A stretch of DNA of 64,000 nt from Chitinophagaceae bacterium C216 (GTDB taxonomy: Bacteria > Bacteroidota > Bacteroidia > Chitinophagales > Chitinophagaceae): assembly GCA_028485475.2 (NCBI GenBank), contig CP144143.1, forward strand, positions 1,116,001 to 1,180,000, given 5' to 3'. The notes under the pieces are model-generated. The model saw only the letters and a list, made by a program, of their open reading frames with translations, was not told the origin of the DNA and ran no database searches. The position numbers and the translations under genes were made by a program. This document shows, one piece after another, positions 8,955-18,039 of the stretch. Every line of letters starts with the position of its first letter. Within the stretch, counting starts at the first letter, position 1.

Positions 8955-10298
8955 CTATTCGCGGGGTTTTATAACGACTTTTACTTTTTTCACACGGTTT
9001 CTTTCTGTTTCCAGAACGGTGAATTCAAAATCCCCGCAAGTAACTATCGAGTTTACCTGTGGCAAATCGCCGGCGATTTCGTTAATAAGACCGCCCAACG
9101 ATTCGTTATCTCCTCTTACTTTATCAAATGTATTGGTAGGAATTGACAATGTTTTACATACATCGTGCAGCATGGTACTGCCTTCCAAGATATAAGTGTT
9201 ATCATCCACTTTTTTGTTATCGTCTTCTACTTCATCAAACTCATCTTTAATATCGCCAATAACTTCTTCCAAAATATCTTCCAGTGTCACAATACCGCTG
9301 GTACCGCCAAACTCATCCACTACTATTGCAAAGTGCAGGCGTTTTTTCTGAAACTCTAGCAGCAAATCTTCGATGAGTTTTGAGTCGGGCACAAAGTATG
9401 GGGGCCTGATAACGGAATGCCAGTCGAAATCTTCCTCATAGAGATGTGGGATCAGGTCTTTGGTATTGATAATACCCTCTATTTCATCCAAGTTTTTCTT
9501 GTACACCGGAAGGCGAGAGTATTGTAATTCCTGAATTTTTTTAACCAGTTCGGGGAATGGAGTATTATATTCAACACCACTTACGTACAGCCTGCTGCGC
9601 ATGATTTTCTTCACCGAAATTTTGCCAAACTTCACGATGCTTTTCATGATGTTCTTCTCTTCGGGAGAGGCCTCTTCATCAGTCTGTACATCAATGGCTT
9701 CGTCAAATTCTTGCAAACTATTTTGCTCGGCGTTATCGGTTCCTATAGTTTTCCCAATGCTGTCGGCTACTAATACAATGCTTTTACTGATGCGTCTTAA
9801 TAACAGATGCATTACTTCTACTGTGAAGAGCAGAATTGGCCACTCATAAGCAAATCGAAGACTATTTTGCCGCGCCCATACACGCGGAAAAATTTCCAAC
9901 GGAAAAATAATCAGAAAGGCAATTAAAAGCCATTTGAGAATGATAAAGTAAATGTTATGAAAATACTCAGGTGGTGAGTATAGATTGATAAGATAATTGG
10001 TTAAAATAATAAGGCAGATATTCAAAATCGTTTTGGAGATGAGCATGGAAGTATATATCTCCTTAGGCTCATCCAGTAAATCAATAATCCTGCGTGCGGC
10101 AGGTTGTTGTTTGGTTTTTAAAACATCAATATCTTTTTCGCTTAGCGAAAAGATGGCTGCCTGAGATCCGGATACGGAAAAGGATAAAAAAACAAGCACC
10201 AACAGACCTATTACCAATAAGGTGCTGCTTTGCGTACTAGCCTCTAATTGTAGCTGTCCCAGGCTATTATATAGAGTAGCGTAAAATAGGGTATACAA
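8955..10298 (-). CDS. gldE: GldE-like CNNM/CorC-family membrane protein
   Basis: A 447-residue protein with four hydrophobic segments in the CNNM (DUF21) domain (about residues 25-200), two CBS domains (about 215-340, with SRLPVYKKNLDEIEGIINTK and FAIVVDEFGGTSGIVTLEDI) and a C-terminal CorC/HlyC domain. Family members act in magnesium or other cation transport. In Flavobacterium the gliding protein GldE has this architecture and lies after mutY and ssb, as here. The gldD gene that normally follows is absent; DUF3109 takes its place. The GldE name therefore rests on architecture and synteny and not on any gliding evidence. Confidence 0.82.
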   Translation of the reverse strand: MYTLFYATLYNSLGQLQLEASTQSSTLLVIGLLVLVFLSFSVSGSQAAIFSLSEKDIDVLKTKQQPAARRIIDLLDEPKEIYTSMLISKTILNICLIILTNYLINLYSPPEYFHNIYFIILKWLLIAFLIIFPLEIFPRVWARQNSLRFAYEWPILLFTVEVMHLLLRRISKSIVLVADSIGKTIGTDNAEQNSLQEFDEAIDVQTDEEASPEEKNIMKSIVKFGKISVKKIMRSRLYVSGVEYNTPFPELVKKIQELQYSRLPVYKKNLDEIEGIINTKDLIPHLYEEDFDWHSVIRPPYFVPDSKLIEDLLLEFQKKRLHFAIVVDEFGGTSGIVTLEDILEEVIGDIKDEFDEVEDDNKKVDDNTYILEGSTMLHDVCKTLSIPTNTFDKVRGDNESLGGLINEIAGDLPQVNSIVTCGDFEFTVLETERNRVKKVKVVIKPRE

Positions 10299-10377
10299 AA
10301 CTTTAACTGTTGATGAACTGAAAACAAAAATGCCTATTACTTAATCCAGATGCAATATTATTACTATTAATGAAAAT

Positions 10378-10806
10378 TTAAAAGCCTGGCTGTTCTGGGG
10401 TGTTTTCACCGGGAGCATCAGTAGGACCGCTGGTACTGGAATTGGCTTCGTCCTGTTCGTGAGAGGCAGTTTCGCTTTTTTTATCCAGCATTATCAGATT
10501 TTCGCCTACCACCTCAGTGATGTATTTTTTTACACCATCTTTATCTTCCCAGCTTCGGGTACGTAATCTACCTTCGATATATACCAGACTGGATTTGTGA
10601 AGATACTTCTGGGCAAGCTCTGCTAACCCTCTCCATAGTACGACGGTGTGCCATTCTGTTTGAGATACTAACTTGCCTGTACGATCTTTAAAAGTCTCTG
10701 TTGTGGCGAGCGGAAATTTGGCTACAGCGATATTCCCTTCCAGAACCTGTACTTCAGGATCTTTTCCTAAATTCCCGATTAGCATTACCCTATTAACACC
10801 TCTCAT
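10378..10806 (-). CDS. ssb: Single-stranded DNA-binding protein
   Basis: A 142-residue SSB. The OB-fold is residues 1-108, with the classic start MRGVNRVMLIGNLGKDPEV, the FPLATTE strand, the WHTVVLW strand and the LVYIEGRLRTRSWEDKDG segment. A short acidic, Ser/Thr-rich tail ends in EQPGF and not in the DDDIPF tip of proteobacterial SSB. It lies between mutY and gldE in one minus-strand gene string. Confidence 0.93.
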   Translation of the reverse strand: MRGVNRVMLIGNLGKDPEVQVLEGNIAVAKFPLATTETFKDRTGKLVSQTEWHTVVLWRGLAELAQKYLHKSSLVYIEGRLRTRSWEDKDGVKKYITEVVGENLIMLDKKSETASHEQDEANSSTSGPTDAPGENTPEQPGF

Positions 10807-10926
10807 GTAAGTATCATTTGATTCTTAAGTAGTATGTATATATCCAAATGCACATTAAAATTAATTTTTTTTAGCTATTTGAAAAAATTAATCATTTTAT
10901 ATCAGGGAGTTATTAAAAATAGGGGG

Positions 10927-11982
10927 TTATAAGGCTGTTTTCAGAAAATCATTAATCACCTTCGGAAAGGAATATTGTGCGAGCTTATCAGCCTCCACCC
11001 AGTCATAATTTTTAAGAGTAGAGGGTATTCTGCCTACCTGAACAGTAATGAATACGGCATGTATGTGCTGATGGGTAAGTTTTTGCTTATAGGTATTACT
11101 GATGGAACTTATGAAATCTTTGGCATGGAACCATCCTGCCTGGCGGGCGGCATCTAATGCTGTATTTAAACTCCCTTCCTTTTCCAGTTCCATCAAGGGA
11201 AATTCGTGCAGATGCTGCCATATATCTTTTGTTAGTCTTTCCCGGATGGCAATTTTGTTACGGCAGCGAATAAAAAAGAAATAGAAATATCGGTTTTTGA
11301 TAATAAGTTTTTTGCTTTTCACGGGAAATTGGGCAATTTTATTTTCTTTGAATGCCACACAGTCCGATGCAAAAGGGCATTGGGAACATAATGGCTGGAG
11401 GGGTTTGCATACGGTGGCACCAAAGTCCATGATAGCCTGATTGTATATAGCCGGATTTTTTTTATCCAGAAGTTCTTGAGCCAGCGCATGAAATCTCTTT
11501 TTGCCGGATGTACTATCAATAGGGTCTTCGATCCCGAATATCCGCGCCAGTACTCGTTGTACGTTGCCATCTACTACGGCATAAGGGAGGTTATAGCTGA
11601 AAGAAGCAATGGCGGCAGCAGTGTAAGGCCCAACACCTTTAAGCTTAAGAATTTCTTCGTAAGTTTGAGGAAAAACACTATTTCTTTCTTGGTAGATGTG
11701 TCGTGCAGTGGCTATCAGGTTACGGCAGCGGGAATAATAACCCAACCCTTCCCATAATTTAAAAACCTCTTTGTCGGAAGCCAAAGCTAGCTCTTTAACA
11801 CTGGGGAATGTGGTAATAAAGCGGGTATAGTATTCCCAACCTTGTTCAACCCTAGTTTGTTGTAAGATAATCTCACTCAGCCAAATCCTGTAGGGGTCTT
11901 TTTCTCCCTTCCAAGGCATTGAGCGAGAATTTTGCGATTTATTCCATTTTAAAAGTGTTTTTGAAAATGTATTGATTATCAA
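10927..11982 (-). CDS. mutY: A/G-specific adenine glycosylase MutY
   Basis: A 351-residue MutY that removes adenine mispaired with 8-oxoguanine. From the TTG at 11982, the catalytic residues are Glu37 (LSEIILQQT) and Asp138 (VVDGNV), and the iron-sulfur cysteines are 192, 199, 202 and 208. This is the same numbering as the E. coli enzyme, which supports the TTG start even though no ATG is available before residue 22. The helix-hairpin-helix is LKGVGPYTAAAIASF. The C-terminal NUDIX-like 8-oxoG recognition domain follows residue 225. It is the first gene of the mutY-ssb-gldE string and diverges from the HU gene. Confidence 0.94.
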   Translation of the reverse strand: MIINTFSKTLLKWNKSQNSRSMPWKGEKDPYRIWLSEIILQQTRVEQGWEYYTRFITTFPSVKELALASDKEVFKLWEGLGYYSRCRNLIATARHIYQERNSVFPQTYEEILKLKGVGPYTAAAIASFSYNLPYAVVDGNVQRVLARIFGIEDPIDSTSGKKRFHALAQELLDKKNPAIYNQAIMDFGATVCKPLQPLCSQCPFASDCVAFKENKIAQFPVKSKKLIIKNRYFYFFFIRCRNKIAIRERLTKDIWQHLHEFPLMELEKEGSLNTALDAARQAGWFHAKDFISSISNTYKQKLTHQHIHAVFITVQVGRIPSTLKNYDWVEADKLAQYSFPKVINDFLKTAL

Positions 11983-12121
11983 TTTATTATGTGTTATGTT
12001 GATGAATATGTAAAAAATTTTTTTACTTAGCGTAAAGTTTGGATTAATAATTGATTATGTAATGTTCGCAAGCTTTATATACCTGTTTAAAACATTATTA
12101 AAAATTAATACTTAGTTTACT

Positions 12122-12445
12122 ATGCGAAAAGCTGACTTAGTTAACCGAATATCCGACAAAACCGGAATTCCGAAAGTAGATGTGTTAGTAACACTCGAAA
12201 CCATGTTTAAGGAAGTTAAAGATACACTGGCTTCCGGTGAAAACATCTACATTAGAGGATTTGGTAGTTTCATCACCAAAAAACGTGCTGCTAAAATAGG
12301 TCGCAATATTAAGAAAAATGTAGCGGTACATATACCGGAACATTATATCCCTGCATTCAAGCCGGCCAAGGAGTTTAGCATGGAAGTGAAAAAATTAAAA
12401 GAGCCTAAGAAGGATAGTGGCCCGGGCGAAGATGCAGATGATTAG
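12122..12445 (+). CDS. HU/IHF family DNA-binding protein
   Basis: A 107-residue histone-like protein. The first 90 residues follow the HU/IHF fold: an N-terminal helical dimer part (MRKADLVNRISDKTGIPKVD), then the beta-arm flank GENIYIRGFGSFITKKRAAKIGRN and the arm tip at HIPEHYIPAF. A lysine-rich then acidic tail (PKKDSGPGEDADD) follows the core. It diverges from mutY and is separate from the more ordinary HU at 44331-44600, so the genome has at least two HU paralogs. Confidence 0.92.
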   Translation: MRKADLVNRISDKTGIPKVDVLVTLETMFKEVKDTLASGENIYIRGFGSFITKKRAAKIGRNIKKNVAVHIPEHYIPAFKPAKEFSMEVKKLKEPKKDSGPGEDADD

Positions 12446-12532
12446 TTTATACTGACCATGCTGAGAGTAAAAATTTGACATTGTTGGTAACCTTATTGCA
12501 TAGTTTTTAAACAATTTGTGCCTGTTGGGGGT

Positions 12533-12540
12533 TAACTTTG
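12533..12540 (+). promoter_or_regulatory. TAnnTTTG promoter element for the TPR protein gene
   Basis: TAACTTTG matches the Bacteroidota -7 consensus TAnnTTTG, 23 bases before the chosen GTG start. No clear -33 TTTG lies at the expected distance. Its presence rules out the in-frame TTG at 12516 as the translation start. Confidence 0.55.
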
Positions 12541-12563
12541 CAATCCATTTAAATAATTTGATT

Positions 12564-13439
12564 GTGAAGAAACCTCAATATCTGACAATTATATTTGCCT
12601 TTTTGGGCCTATGCCTTTTATGGGCATTTGGAAGTACAAAACCTCGGAAACATCAATCGGCTCATACCCATGAAGGACATCAGCATGAGGTATCAGACCT
12701 CAATGCTGAATTGTTAAGTACCTCATTTTCAATAGATAGTAATTTACTTGCCTCGCAACAAAGGTTATCTGAGGGCTATCAAAAACGGGTTGAAGAGCTG
12801 AATCGTATTCTTCAATCGGTTACCGACAGCCAAGAAAAAACGCATGTGTATCATCAACTTTCCCAGTTCTGGAAAGATACCGGGAGGGCTTTTATTCCCT
12901 TTGCCTGGTATACCGCAGAAGGGGCTAGGTTGGAAAATTCAGAAAAAAACCTCAATTTTGCAGGCCATTTGTTCCTTAATAACCTGCAGGAAGCCGGGGA
13001 TAATGAATTGAGAAAGTGGATGGCTTTACAGGCAAAAGACTTGTTCGAAAGAACACTGCAGGTAAATCCCGATAACGACTCTGCAAAAGTAGGATTAGGA
13101 GCTACCTATATTTTTGGTGGTATTTCCAATGCTCCTATGCAGGGAATAGCAAAGATTAGGGAAGTAGTGGATAAGGACAGCAGCAATGTATATGCCCAAA
13201 TGACGCTCGCTATGGGATCGCTCATGAGCGGGCAAACAGAAAAGGCCCGAGAAAGGCTGGAAACTGTGGCACGTATCGATGCTGAAAACCTTCAGGCCGT
13301 CTTATTGCTGGCAGATATTTATGAGAGACAGGGAAACAAAGAGAAAGCAATAGCATGGTATCAAAAAGCCTTACCTCTGGCCGATCAGTATCCCGAAATG
13401 AAAGCAGAGTTGGGGAAGAGAATTCAGGACCTTAAGTAA
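12564..13439 (+). CDS. Membrane-anchored TPR-repeat protein
   Basis: About 291 residues from a GTG at 12564. The start was chosen because a TAnnTTTG promoter element lies between it and the more upstream TTG. The N-terminus has a single hydrophobic segment (YLTIIFAFLGLCLLWAFG), then a His-rich linker (HQSAHTHEGHQHE), then helical repeats of the TPR type. The clearest repeats are in the last 110 residues (VYAQMTLAMGSLMSGQTEKA and AVLLLADIYERQGNKEKAIA). It is probably an inner-membrane or secreted scaffold protein. The His-rich segment could bind metal. It precedes the small ribosomal protein and RNase G genes, an order I know from other Bacteroidota. Confidence 0.85.
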   Translation: MKKPQYLTIIFAFLGLCLLWAFGSTKPRKHQSAHTHEGHQHEVSDLNAELLSTSFSIDSNLLASQQRLSEGYQKRVEELNRILQSVTDSQEKTHVYHQLSQFWKDTGRAFIPFAWYTAEGARLENSEKNLNFAGHLFLNNLQEAGDNELRKWMALQAKDLFERTLQVNPDNDSAKVGLGATYIFGGISNAPMQGIAKIREVVDKDSSNVYAQMTLAMGSLMSGQTEKARERLETVARIDAENLQAVLLLADIYERQGNKEKAIAWYQKALPLADQYPEMKAELGKRIQDLK

Positions 13440-13486
13440 AAATTGTTGGTAAAAAATATATTAGTAAACAGATTAAATTATTAGTT

Positions 13487-13576
13487 ATGCCTTGTGGTAA
13501 AAAAAGAAAACGTCATAAGATCGCAACACATAAGCGTAAAAAAAGACTTAGAAAAAACCGCCATAAAAAGAAATAA
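13487..13576 (+). CDS. COX24/AURKAIP1-type very small basic ribosomal protein
   Basis: A 29-residue ORF beginning MPCGKKRKRHKIATHKRKKR and continuing in the same highly basic style to a TAA at 13574-13576. Seventeen or so residues are Lys or Arg. This is the bacterial COX24/AURKAIP1 domain that annotators find in Bacteroidota; the mitochondrial relative (mS38) is a small-subunit ribosomal protein. It is easily missed because of its length. It lies 47 bases after the TPR gene and is followed by a hairpin at 13611-13635. The family assignment is from memory of the motif and quite secure; the exact ribosomal position is inference. Confidence 0.85.
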   Translation: MPCGKKRKRHKIATHKRKKRLRKNRHKKK

Positions 13577-13610
13577 TCAGTATTTCTTTTTAGATAAGTT
13601 ATTTGTATAC

Positions 13611-13635
13611 ACCCCGTAACTTTCTTGTGCGGGGT
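13611..13635 (+). terminator. Possible terminator after the small ribosomal protein gene
   Basis: ACCCCG and CGGGGT form a 6-bp GC-rich stem with a 13-nt loop, followed by TT only. The poor T-run makes this a weak candidate. Confidence 0.4.
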
Positions 13636-13782
13636 TTATGCAATGTTTTCTTTTCGGCTACTTTAGCGTTATATGCATTTTGTCCCGTCTCTATAATGCC
13701 ATATAACTCTTTCTTCTTGCATTGTATAACGCATAAAGTAGGTGTATTTTACTTTTAGGCATAGCATTATGTGCAGAATGTA

Positions 13783-15330
13783 ATGAACAAAGAAATTGTA
13801 ATTAATGCAGCTCCTACCGGTGTGGAAATAGCCTTGCTGGAAGACAAAAAATTAGTTGAGCTGCATAGTGAAAAAAGTGACGCCCGGTTTGCTGTGGGCG
13901 ACCTATACCTGGGAAAGGTAAAACGCCTAATGCCGGGTCTCAATGCAGCATTCGTAGACGTGGGCTTTGAGAAGGATGCATTTTTGCATTACACCGATTT
14001 AAGTCCCTATGCGCGCTCATTGCTCAAGTTTACTCAAATGGCTATGAACGCCACCAATGAAAATCCTTTAGATTTTTCAAAATTTGAAGTAGAACCGGAA
14101 ATCGTAAAAACCGGAAAAATTAGTGAGGTTCTGGGGGGAAAACCCAATATCTTGGTACAAATCCTCAAAGAACCGATTGCTGCAAAAGGACCTCGCTTAA
14201 GCTGTGAGCTTTCCATCCCGGGTCGGTTTGTTGTGATCACACCGTTTAATAACATTGTGGCTGTTTCCAAAAAAATTCATTCTTCCGAAGAAAGGAAACG
14301 CTTACAAAAAATTATTGAGGCTGTAAAGCCTAAAAATTTCGGAGTAATTGTAAGAACCGCTGCCGAGGGTAAAAATACCGCAGAGCTCTACGAGGATCTC
14401 GAACATCTAGTGAATATCTGGAACACCGTACAGCAAAATTTAAGAGGCGCTACAGCACCCACCAAAATCTACAGCGAGCAAAACAAAACGCATAGTATAC
14501 TACGCGATTTACTGAGTGCAGATTACAACCGTATCGTAACCAACGATAAAAATATCTACGCTGAAACTAGAAACTATATACAGCGTATAGCCCCGGAAAA
14601 AGTCGAAATCGTAAATCAGGCTCATGGAAATGTATTCGATTCCATGGGTATAACCAAACAGGTTAAAGGCTCCTTTGGAAAAACGGTAACGCTGAATAGT
14701 GGCGCCTATCTCATTATAGAGCATACTGAAGCCCTGCATGTAATTGATGTAAACAGTGGGTATAAAAATGTAAGCAACAATCAGGAGCAGAACGCGCTGG
14801 AAACGAATTTGGAAGCTGCAGCTGAAATAGCCAGACAGCTACGATTGAGGGATATAGGGGGTATTATCGTGGTGGACTTCATCGATATGAAGCTTCCCGA
14901 AAACAAAAAGAAACTCTATGAGCGGATGGAGGAGGTGATGAAGGCTGATAGAGCCAAACACTCCGTGCTACCTATTTCCAAATTTGGCCTGATGCAGATC
15001 ACGCGTCAGCGTATGCGCCCTGAAGTAACCATTAACACACAGGAAGTGTGTCCCAGCTGTAACGGTAGCGGAAAAATTTCTTCCACTTTGGTATTGGAAG
15101 ATGAGATCGAAAGAAATCTTCAATACCTGATTACACATAAGCATAAGAATCTAAAACTTGTGGTGCATCCTATTATGCACGCTTACTTAACTAAGGGACT
15201 TTGGTGGAATACCAAGATTGCTAAATGGAACAGAAAATTCGGGCAAAAAACCCGTTTGGAAAAAGACTCCTCCTATCATCTTACCGAGTACCATTTCTTT
15301 AACGAAATGGATGAAGAGATTAAATTATAA
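13783..15330 (+). CDS. rng: Ribonuclease G/E family endoribonuclease
   Basis: A 515-residue RNase E/G family enzyme that cleaves single-stranded AU-rich RNA and matures rRNA. An S1-like domain (FAVGDLYLGKVKRLMPGLNAAFVDVG) lies near the N-terminus. Catalytic aspartates are Asp322 (VIDVNSG) and Asp365 (VVDFID), 43 apart as in E. coli RNase E. The zinc-link motif CPSCNGSG has Cys423 and Cys426. There is no long C-terminal degradosome scaffold, so the length matches RNase G more than RNase E. I chose the ATG at 13783 over the in-frame GTG at 13771 because MNKEIVINAA is the usual family start. Confidence 0.93.
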   Translation: MNKEIVINAAPTGVEIALLEDKKLVELHSEKSDARFAVGDLYLGKVKRLMPGLNAAFVDVGFEKDAFLHYTDLSPYARSLLKFTQMAMNATNENPLDFSKFEVEPEIVKTGKISEVLGGKPNILVQILKEPIAAKGPRLSCELSIPGRFVVITPFNNIVAVSKKIHSSEERKRLQKIIEAVKPKNFGVIVRTAAEGKNTAELYEDLEHLVNIWNTVQQNLRGATAPTKIYSEQNKTHSILRDLLSADYNRIVTNDKNIYAETRNYIQRIAPEKVEIVNQAHGNVFDSMGITKQVKGSFGKTVTLNSGAYLIIEHTEALHVIDVNSGYKNVSNNQEQNALETNLEAAAEIARQLRLRDIGGIIVVDFIDMKLPENKKKLYERMEEVMKADRAKHSVLPISKFGLMQITRQRMRPEVTINTQEVCPSCNGSGKISSTLVLEDEIERNLQYLITHKHKNLKLVVHPIMHAYLTKGLWWNTKIAKWNRKFGQKTRLEKDSSYHLTEYHFFNEMDEEIKL

Positions 15331-15334
15331 TGCT

Positions 15335-15360
15335 AAAGCCCCGATTAAAATCGGGGCTTT
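15335..15360. terminator. Bidirectional terminator between rng and the small minus-strand ORF
   Basis: AAAGCCCCGAT and ATCGGGGCTTT form an 11-bp perfect stem with a 4-nt loop, with T-runs on both strands. It lies directly after the rng stop and touches the stop of the convergent small ORF. Confidence 0.88.
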
Positions 15361-15611
15361 TAATTTTTATTAATCAAAAATCTAAAAGGTTTCAGCTGTT
15401 CGTGCTCTATTGCATCTAATATTTTCGATCTTTTGGAAGTGATTTTATTACGGCACACCAGTTCATGAGCCCTGCAAAAACTATCTATATTGTCGACGTA
15501 AGAGATGATACTATTTATAGCATCCACCCTGCTGTCATCGATAGCTTCTGGGCGCACAGTTTCATCATTAATAATCAGAATAATATCGCGTTGATATCTG
15601 TACGTGCTCAT
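15360..15611 (-). CDS. Small hypothetical protein
   Basis: An 83-residue ORF starting MSTYRYQRDIILIINDETVR and rich in Asp, Asn and Ile, without a signal peptide or membrane segment. I do not recognise it. Reasons to think it real are an ATG start, a normal residue composition and a terminator placed exactly at its stop. It would be the only gene in the 390 bases between rng and the glycosyltransferase. A competing plus-strand frame here has a less protein-like sequence. Confidence 0.45.
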   Translation of the reverse strand: MSTYRYQRDIILIINDETVRPEAIDDSRVDAINSIISYVDNIDSFCRAHELVCRNKITSKRSKILDAIEHEQLKPFRFLINKN

Positions 15612-15721
15612 GTTTTCTCTCCCGGAAATCGTGTTTCCGGTAATAAATTTACTGTATTTTACAAATAAGTCGCCGTAAAGTTTTTACTTTAAGCACATTT
15701 TTGCATTCGTTGCCTAGAAAT

Positions 15722-16831
15722 ATGAATCATCCCAACCGGAAATTGAGAATATTGGTAGCCCCGTTGGACTGGGGTTTGGGGCATACCACCCGGTGTATAC
15801 CTGTAATCAGCGAATTGCTAAACAGAGAGGTGGAGGTGTGGCTGGCAGGCAATGATACGCAACAAGCTATTCTAAAGAAGGAGTTCCCCCAATGTTCGTT
15901 TTTGCCTTTGAAAGGATACAATGTGCGCTATCACCACAAAGGAAAAGGGCTGGCTGTGAAAATGCTGGCTCAAGTACCTCGTATATTATCTCGGATAAAG
16001 CAGGAGCACAGTTGGTTGCAGAAAATTGTGAAGGAATATCAGATAGATGGGGTGATTAGCGATAACCGATATGGACTTTGTACCGATGCTGTACCTTGTG
16101 TGTTTATGACCCATCAATTGCAAATTAAAACGGGATTAAGCGCATTGGCCGACAACATGCTTCAGCAGTTGAACTATCGATTTATTAATAAGTACACTTA
16201 CTGTTGGATTCCCGATTTTCCCCAACAACCTAATTTGGCAGGCGATTTATCGCATCCAAATAAAATGCCTAGTATTCCCTGTTTTTATGTGGGGGCTTTA
16301 TCACGTTTTAGTGCAGTTCCTACTGGAGCAGAACAGAAGGGGCTGCTATTTTTGATTTCAGGTCCTGAACCGCAAAGAAGTGTATTGGAGCAAATCGTTT
16401 TTTCTCAGCTAAAACAATACGAAGCTAAAGTTACCATAGTGAGGGGTGTGCCCAATGGTGGAAGTGCTCCCGAATGTGCTAATGCCCGCGTGTTTAATCA
16501 TTTACCAAAGGATGCATTGGAAAAAGAACTGGCAGCTGCTTCTTATGTTATCTGTCGAAGTGGTTACAGCTCGATAATGGATATTAATAGTATTGGTGCT
16601 AAATCTATATTAATTCCTACGCCGGGGCAAACAGAGCAAGAATATCTGGGGCAATATCTGATGCAGGAGCAATTTGCTTTCTGCTGCAGTCAGGATATGT
16701 TTGACCTAAAAAAAATACTGCAGCAAGCGGCTGAATTTCCTTATTCGGGAGGTATTGCATTACAACCAGGTTTGTTGCAAAATGCAATGGACGCCTTCTT
16801 GCTGCAGTGCGAGCAAAATCAGAGTAAATAA
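15722..16831 (+). CDS. GT28/MurG-like glycosyltransferase
   Basis: A 369-residue cytosolic GT-B-fold glycosyltransferase. It starts with a Rossmann strand and glycine-rich loop (ILVAPLDWGLGHTTRC), and its C-terminal half has the nucleotide-sugar region (VICRSGYSSIMDI followed by IPTPGQTEQEYLGQ), which resembles MurG and the UDP-GlcNAc transferases. Bacteroidota carry many such proteins for glycolipid or cell-surface work; the acceptor cannot be told. I chose the ATG at 15722 because it gives the usual short N-terminus before the first strand. It is convergent with the DUF3078 gene with 7 bases between stops. Confidence 0.85.
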   Translation: MNHPNRKLRILVAPLDWGLGHTTRCIPVISELLNREVEVWLAGNDTQQAILKKEFPQCSFLPLKGYNVRYHHKGKGLAVKMLAQVPRILSRIKQEHSWLQKIVKEYQIDGVISDNRYGLCTDAVPCVFMTHQLQIKTGLSALADNMLQQLNYRFINKYTYCWIPDFPQQPNLAGDLSHPNKMPSIPCFYVGALSRFSAVPTGAEQKGLLFLISGPEPQRSVLEQIVFSQLKQYEAKVTIVRGVPNGGSAPECANARVFNHLPKDALEKELAAASYVICRSGYSSIMDINSIGAKSILIPTPGQTEQEYLGQYLMQEQFAFCCSQDMFDLKKILQQAAEFPYSGGIALQPGLLQNAMDAFLLQCEQNQSK

Positions 16832-16838
16832 TGTACTA

Positions 16839-17771
16839 TTAGAATTTCACCAAGAATCCTAATCCCAGCATAGATTTGATTTGTGTTGCCGGAGAGTCGT
16901 TATTCTCTCCGAAGAGTTTCACATCATCATCGTAAATTAAATCTAAGCTATAGGTAAGAGTAAGGAACTTAGTAAGTTTCATGTTTATCATATTGGTCCA
17001 GTACACATCAATGTTTTTAGGATTTTTCAGATAGTTGGAGTACAGGTCCATACGGCTTTTATAAGAAAACATCTTGTTGATTTCTTTCATGTAATTCAAT
17101 GATGCAAAAGCTCCAAACTCTGTACGGGAGTGTTTGCCCGGATCCACACCATAAGCACCTACCGCTGCGAGCGAATCGTTTTTAACGATAGTCCATCTTA
17201 CAGTTGCCGGAGATATGAAAGCGGAGAACTCGTTATTGGGTTTCCATTCCACGCCGGGGCTCAGCAGCACATATGCGGGCGAGAAGAAATTAGAGTTAAA
17301 AGTGCGATTGCCATCATCATCGTACGCATATCCTTTGAACAACTGCGAACGGAAATTGAATAAGGCGCCTACATTCCATTTAGGGCCGATGGCGTATCCG
17401 TACTTCGATAACAGATCAATACGGTCATCATTTTTACGACTTCCTAATGATGTGGTATTAATATAACCTAGATTGATATCCAAGGTATTATCCCAAGTAT
17501 GTTTATTCTTTTTATGAAAAGCATACAGACTTAAATTGCCGTTTACTGCCAGAGAAAATTTATCTCCCCCTGCTGCCCAATTGCTAAGAGAGCCTTGAGC
17601 GGCGTTGATACCTACAAATCCTCCGGTTTTCCAGGTTTTGGAGGTAGTGTCATTGGGATCTTTCTGAATGGTACGTTCAGCATCTTTTTTGAGCGCTTGA
17701 ACGGTTTCATCCTGAGCAAATAAAAAGCAAGAGGAGCCTAATGCAAAAACTAAAAACAGCAATTTTTTCAT
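16839..17771 (-). CDS. DUF3078 outer-membrane beta-barrel protein
   Basis: About 310 residues from the ATG at 17771, with the signal peptide MKKLLFLVFALGSSCFLFAQ. The mature protein follows DUF3078: WKTGGFVGINAAQGSLSNWAAGG near the N-terminus, then alternating beta-strands ending in a C-terminal aromatic (LGLGFLVKF), the mark of an outer-membrane barrel. The function is unknown. The more upstream TTG at 17789 is ruled out because it lies inside a TATATTTG promoter element at 17787-17794. Confidence 0.88.
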   Translation of the reverse strand: MKKLLFLVFALGSSCFLFAQDETVQALKKDAERTIQKDPNDTTSKTWKTGGFVGINAAQGSLSNWAAGGDKFSLAVNGNLSLYAFHKKNKHTWDNTLDINLGYINTTSLGSRKNDDRIDLLSKYGYAIGPKWNVGALFNFRSQLFKGYAYDDDGNRTFNSNFFSPAYVLLSPGVEWKPNNEFSAFISPATVRWTIVKNDSLAAVGAYGVDPGKHSRTEFGAFASLNYMKEINKMFSYKSRMDLYSNYLKNPKNIDVYWTNMINMKLTKFLTLTYSLDLIYDDDVKLFGENNDSPATQIKSMLGLGFLVKF

Positions 17772-17786
17772 AGTATGAAGTTTTGG

Positions 17787-17794
17787 CAAATATA
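17787..17794 (-). promoter_or_regulatory. TAnnTTTG promoter element for the DUF3078 gene
   Basis: On the minus strand TATATTTG is an exact match to TAnnTTTG, 15 bases upstream of the ATG. The transcript would have a very short leader. The -33 element is not obvious. Confidence 0.6.
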
Positions 17795-18039
17795 AGGTTG
17801 AATGTTAAGCTTTTGTAAATTTTTTTTGTGTTATACGGAGATGCTTTCTTATATTCGATTTGCTTATTGTAGTATTTCAAGCAAGTGAAAGATAAATTTT
17901 CTGCTTTAGCGGCTGGGTTGTAATTTAGGGTGTGAAGGCAGAGCGCAATAACACTGCTTTTCCGAAAAAAGCGCTAAATATCTGATATTGTCACTATGTG
18001 AGTGCTTATTTCGGAGTGATGTTTTACATGAGAGGACAC

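Noticed and set aside
12516-12563. TTG start at 12516 for the TPR protein
   Set aside because: A TAACTTTG promoter element lies downstream of it, so the transcript would begin after this codon.
15465-15668. Plus-strand 67-residue frame in the gap after rng
   Set aside because: It overlaps the more plausible minus-strand ORF, has no terminator, and its composition is less protein-like.
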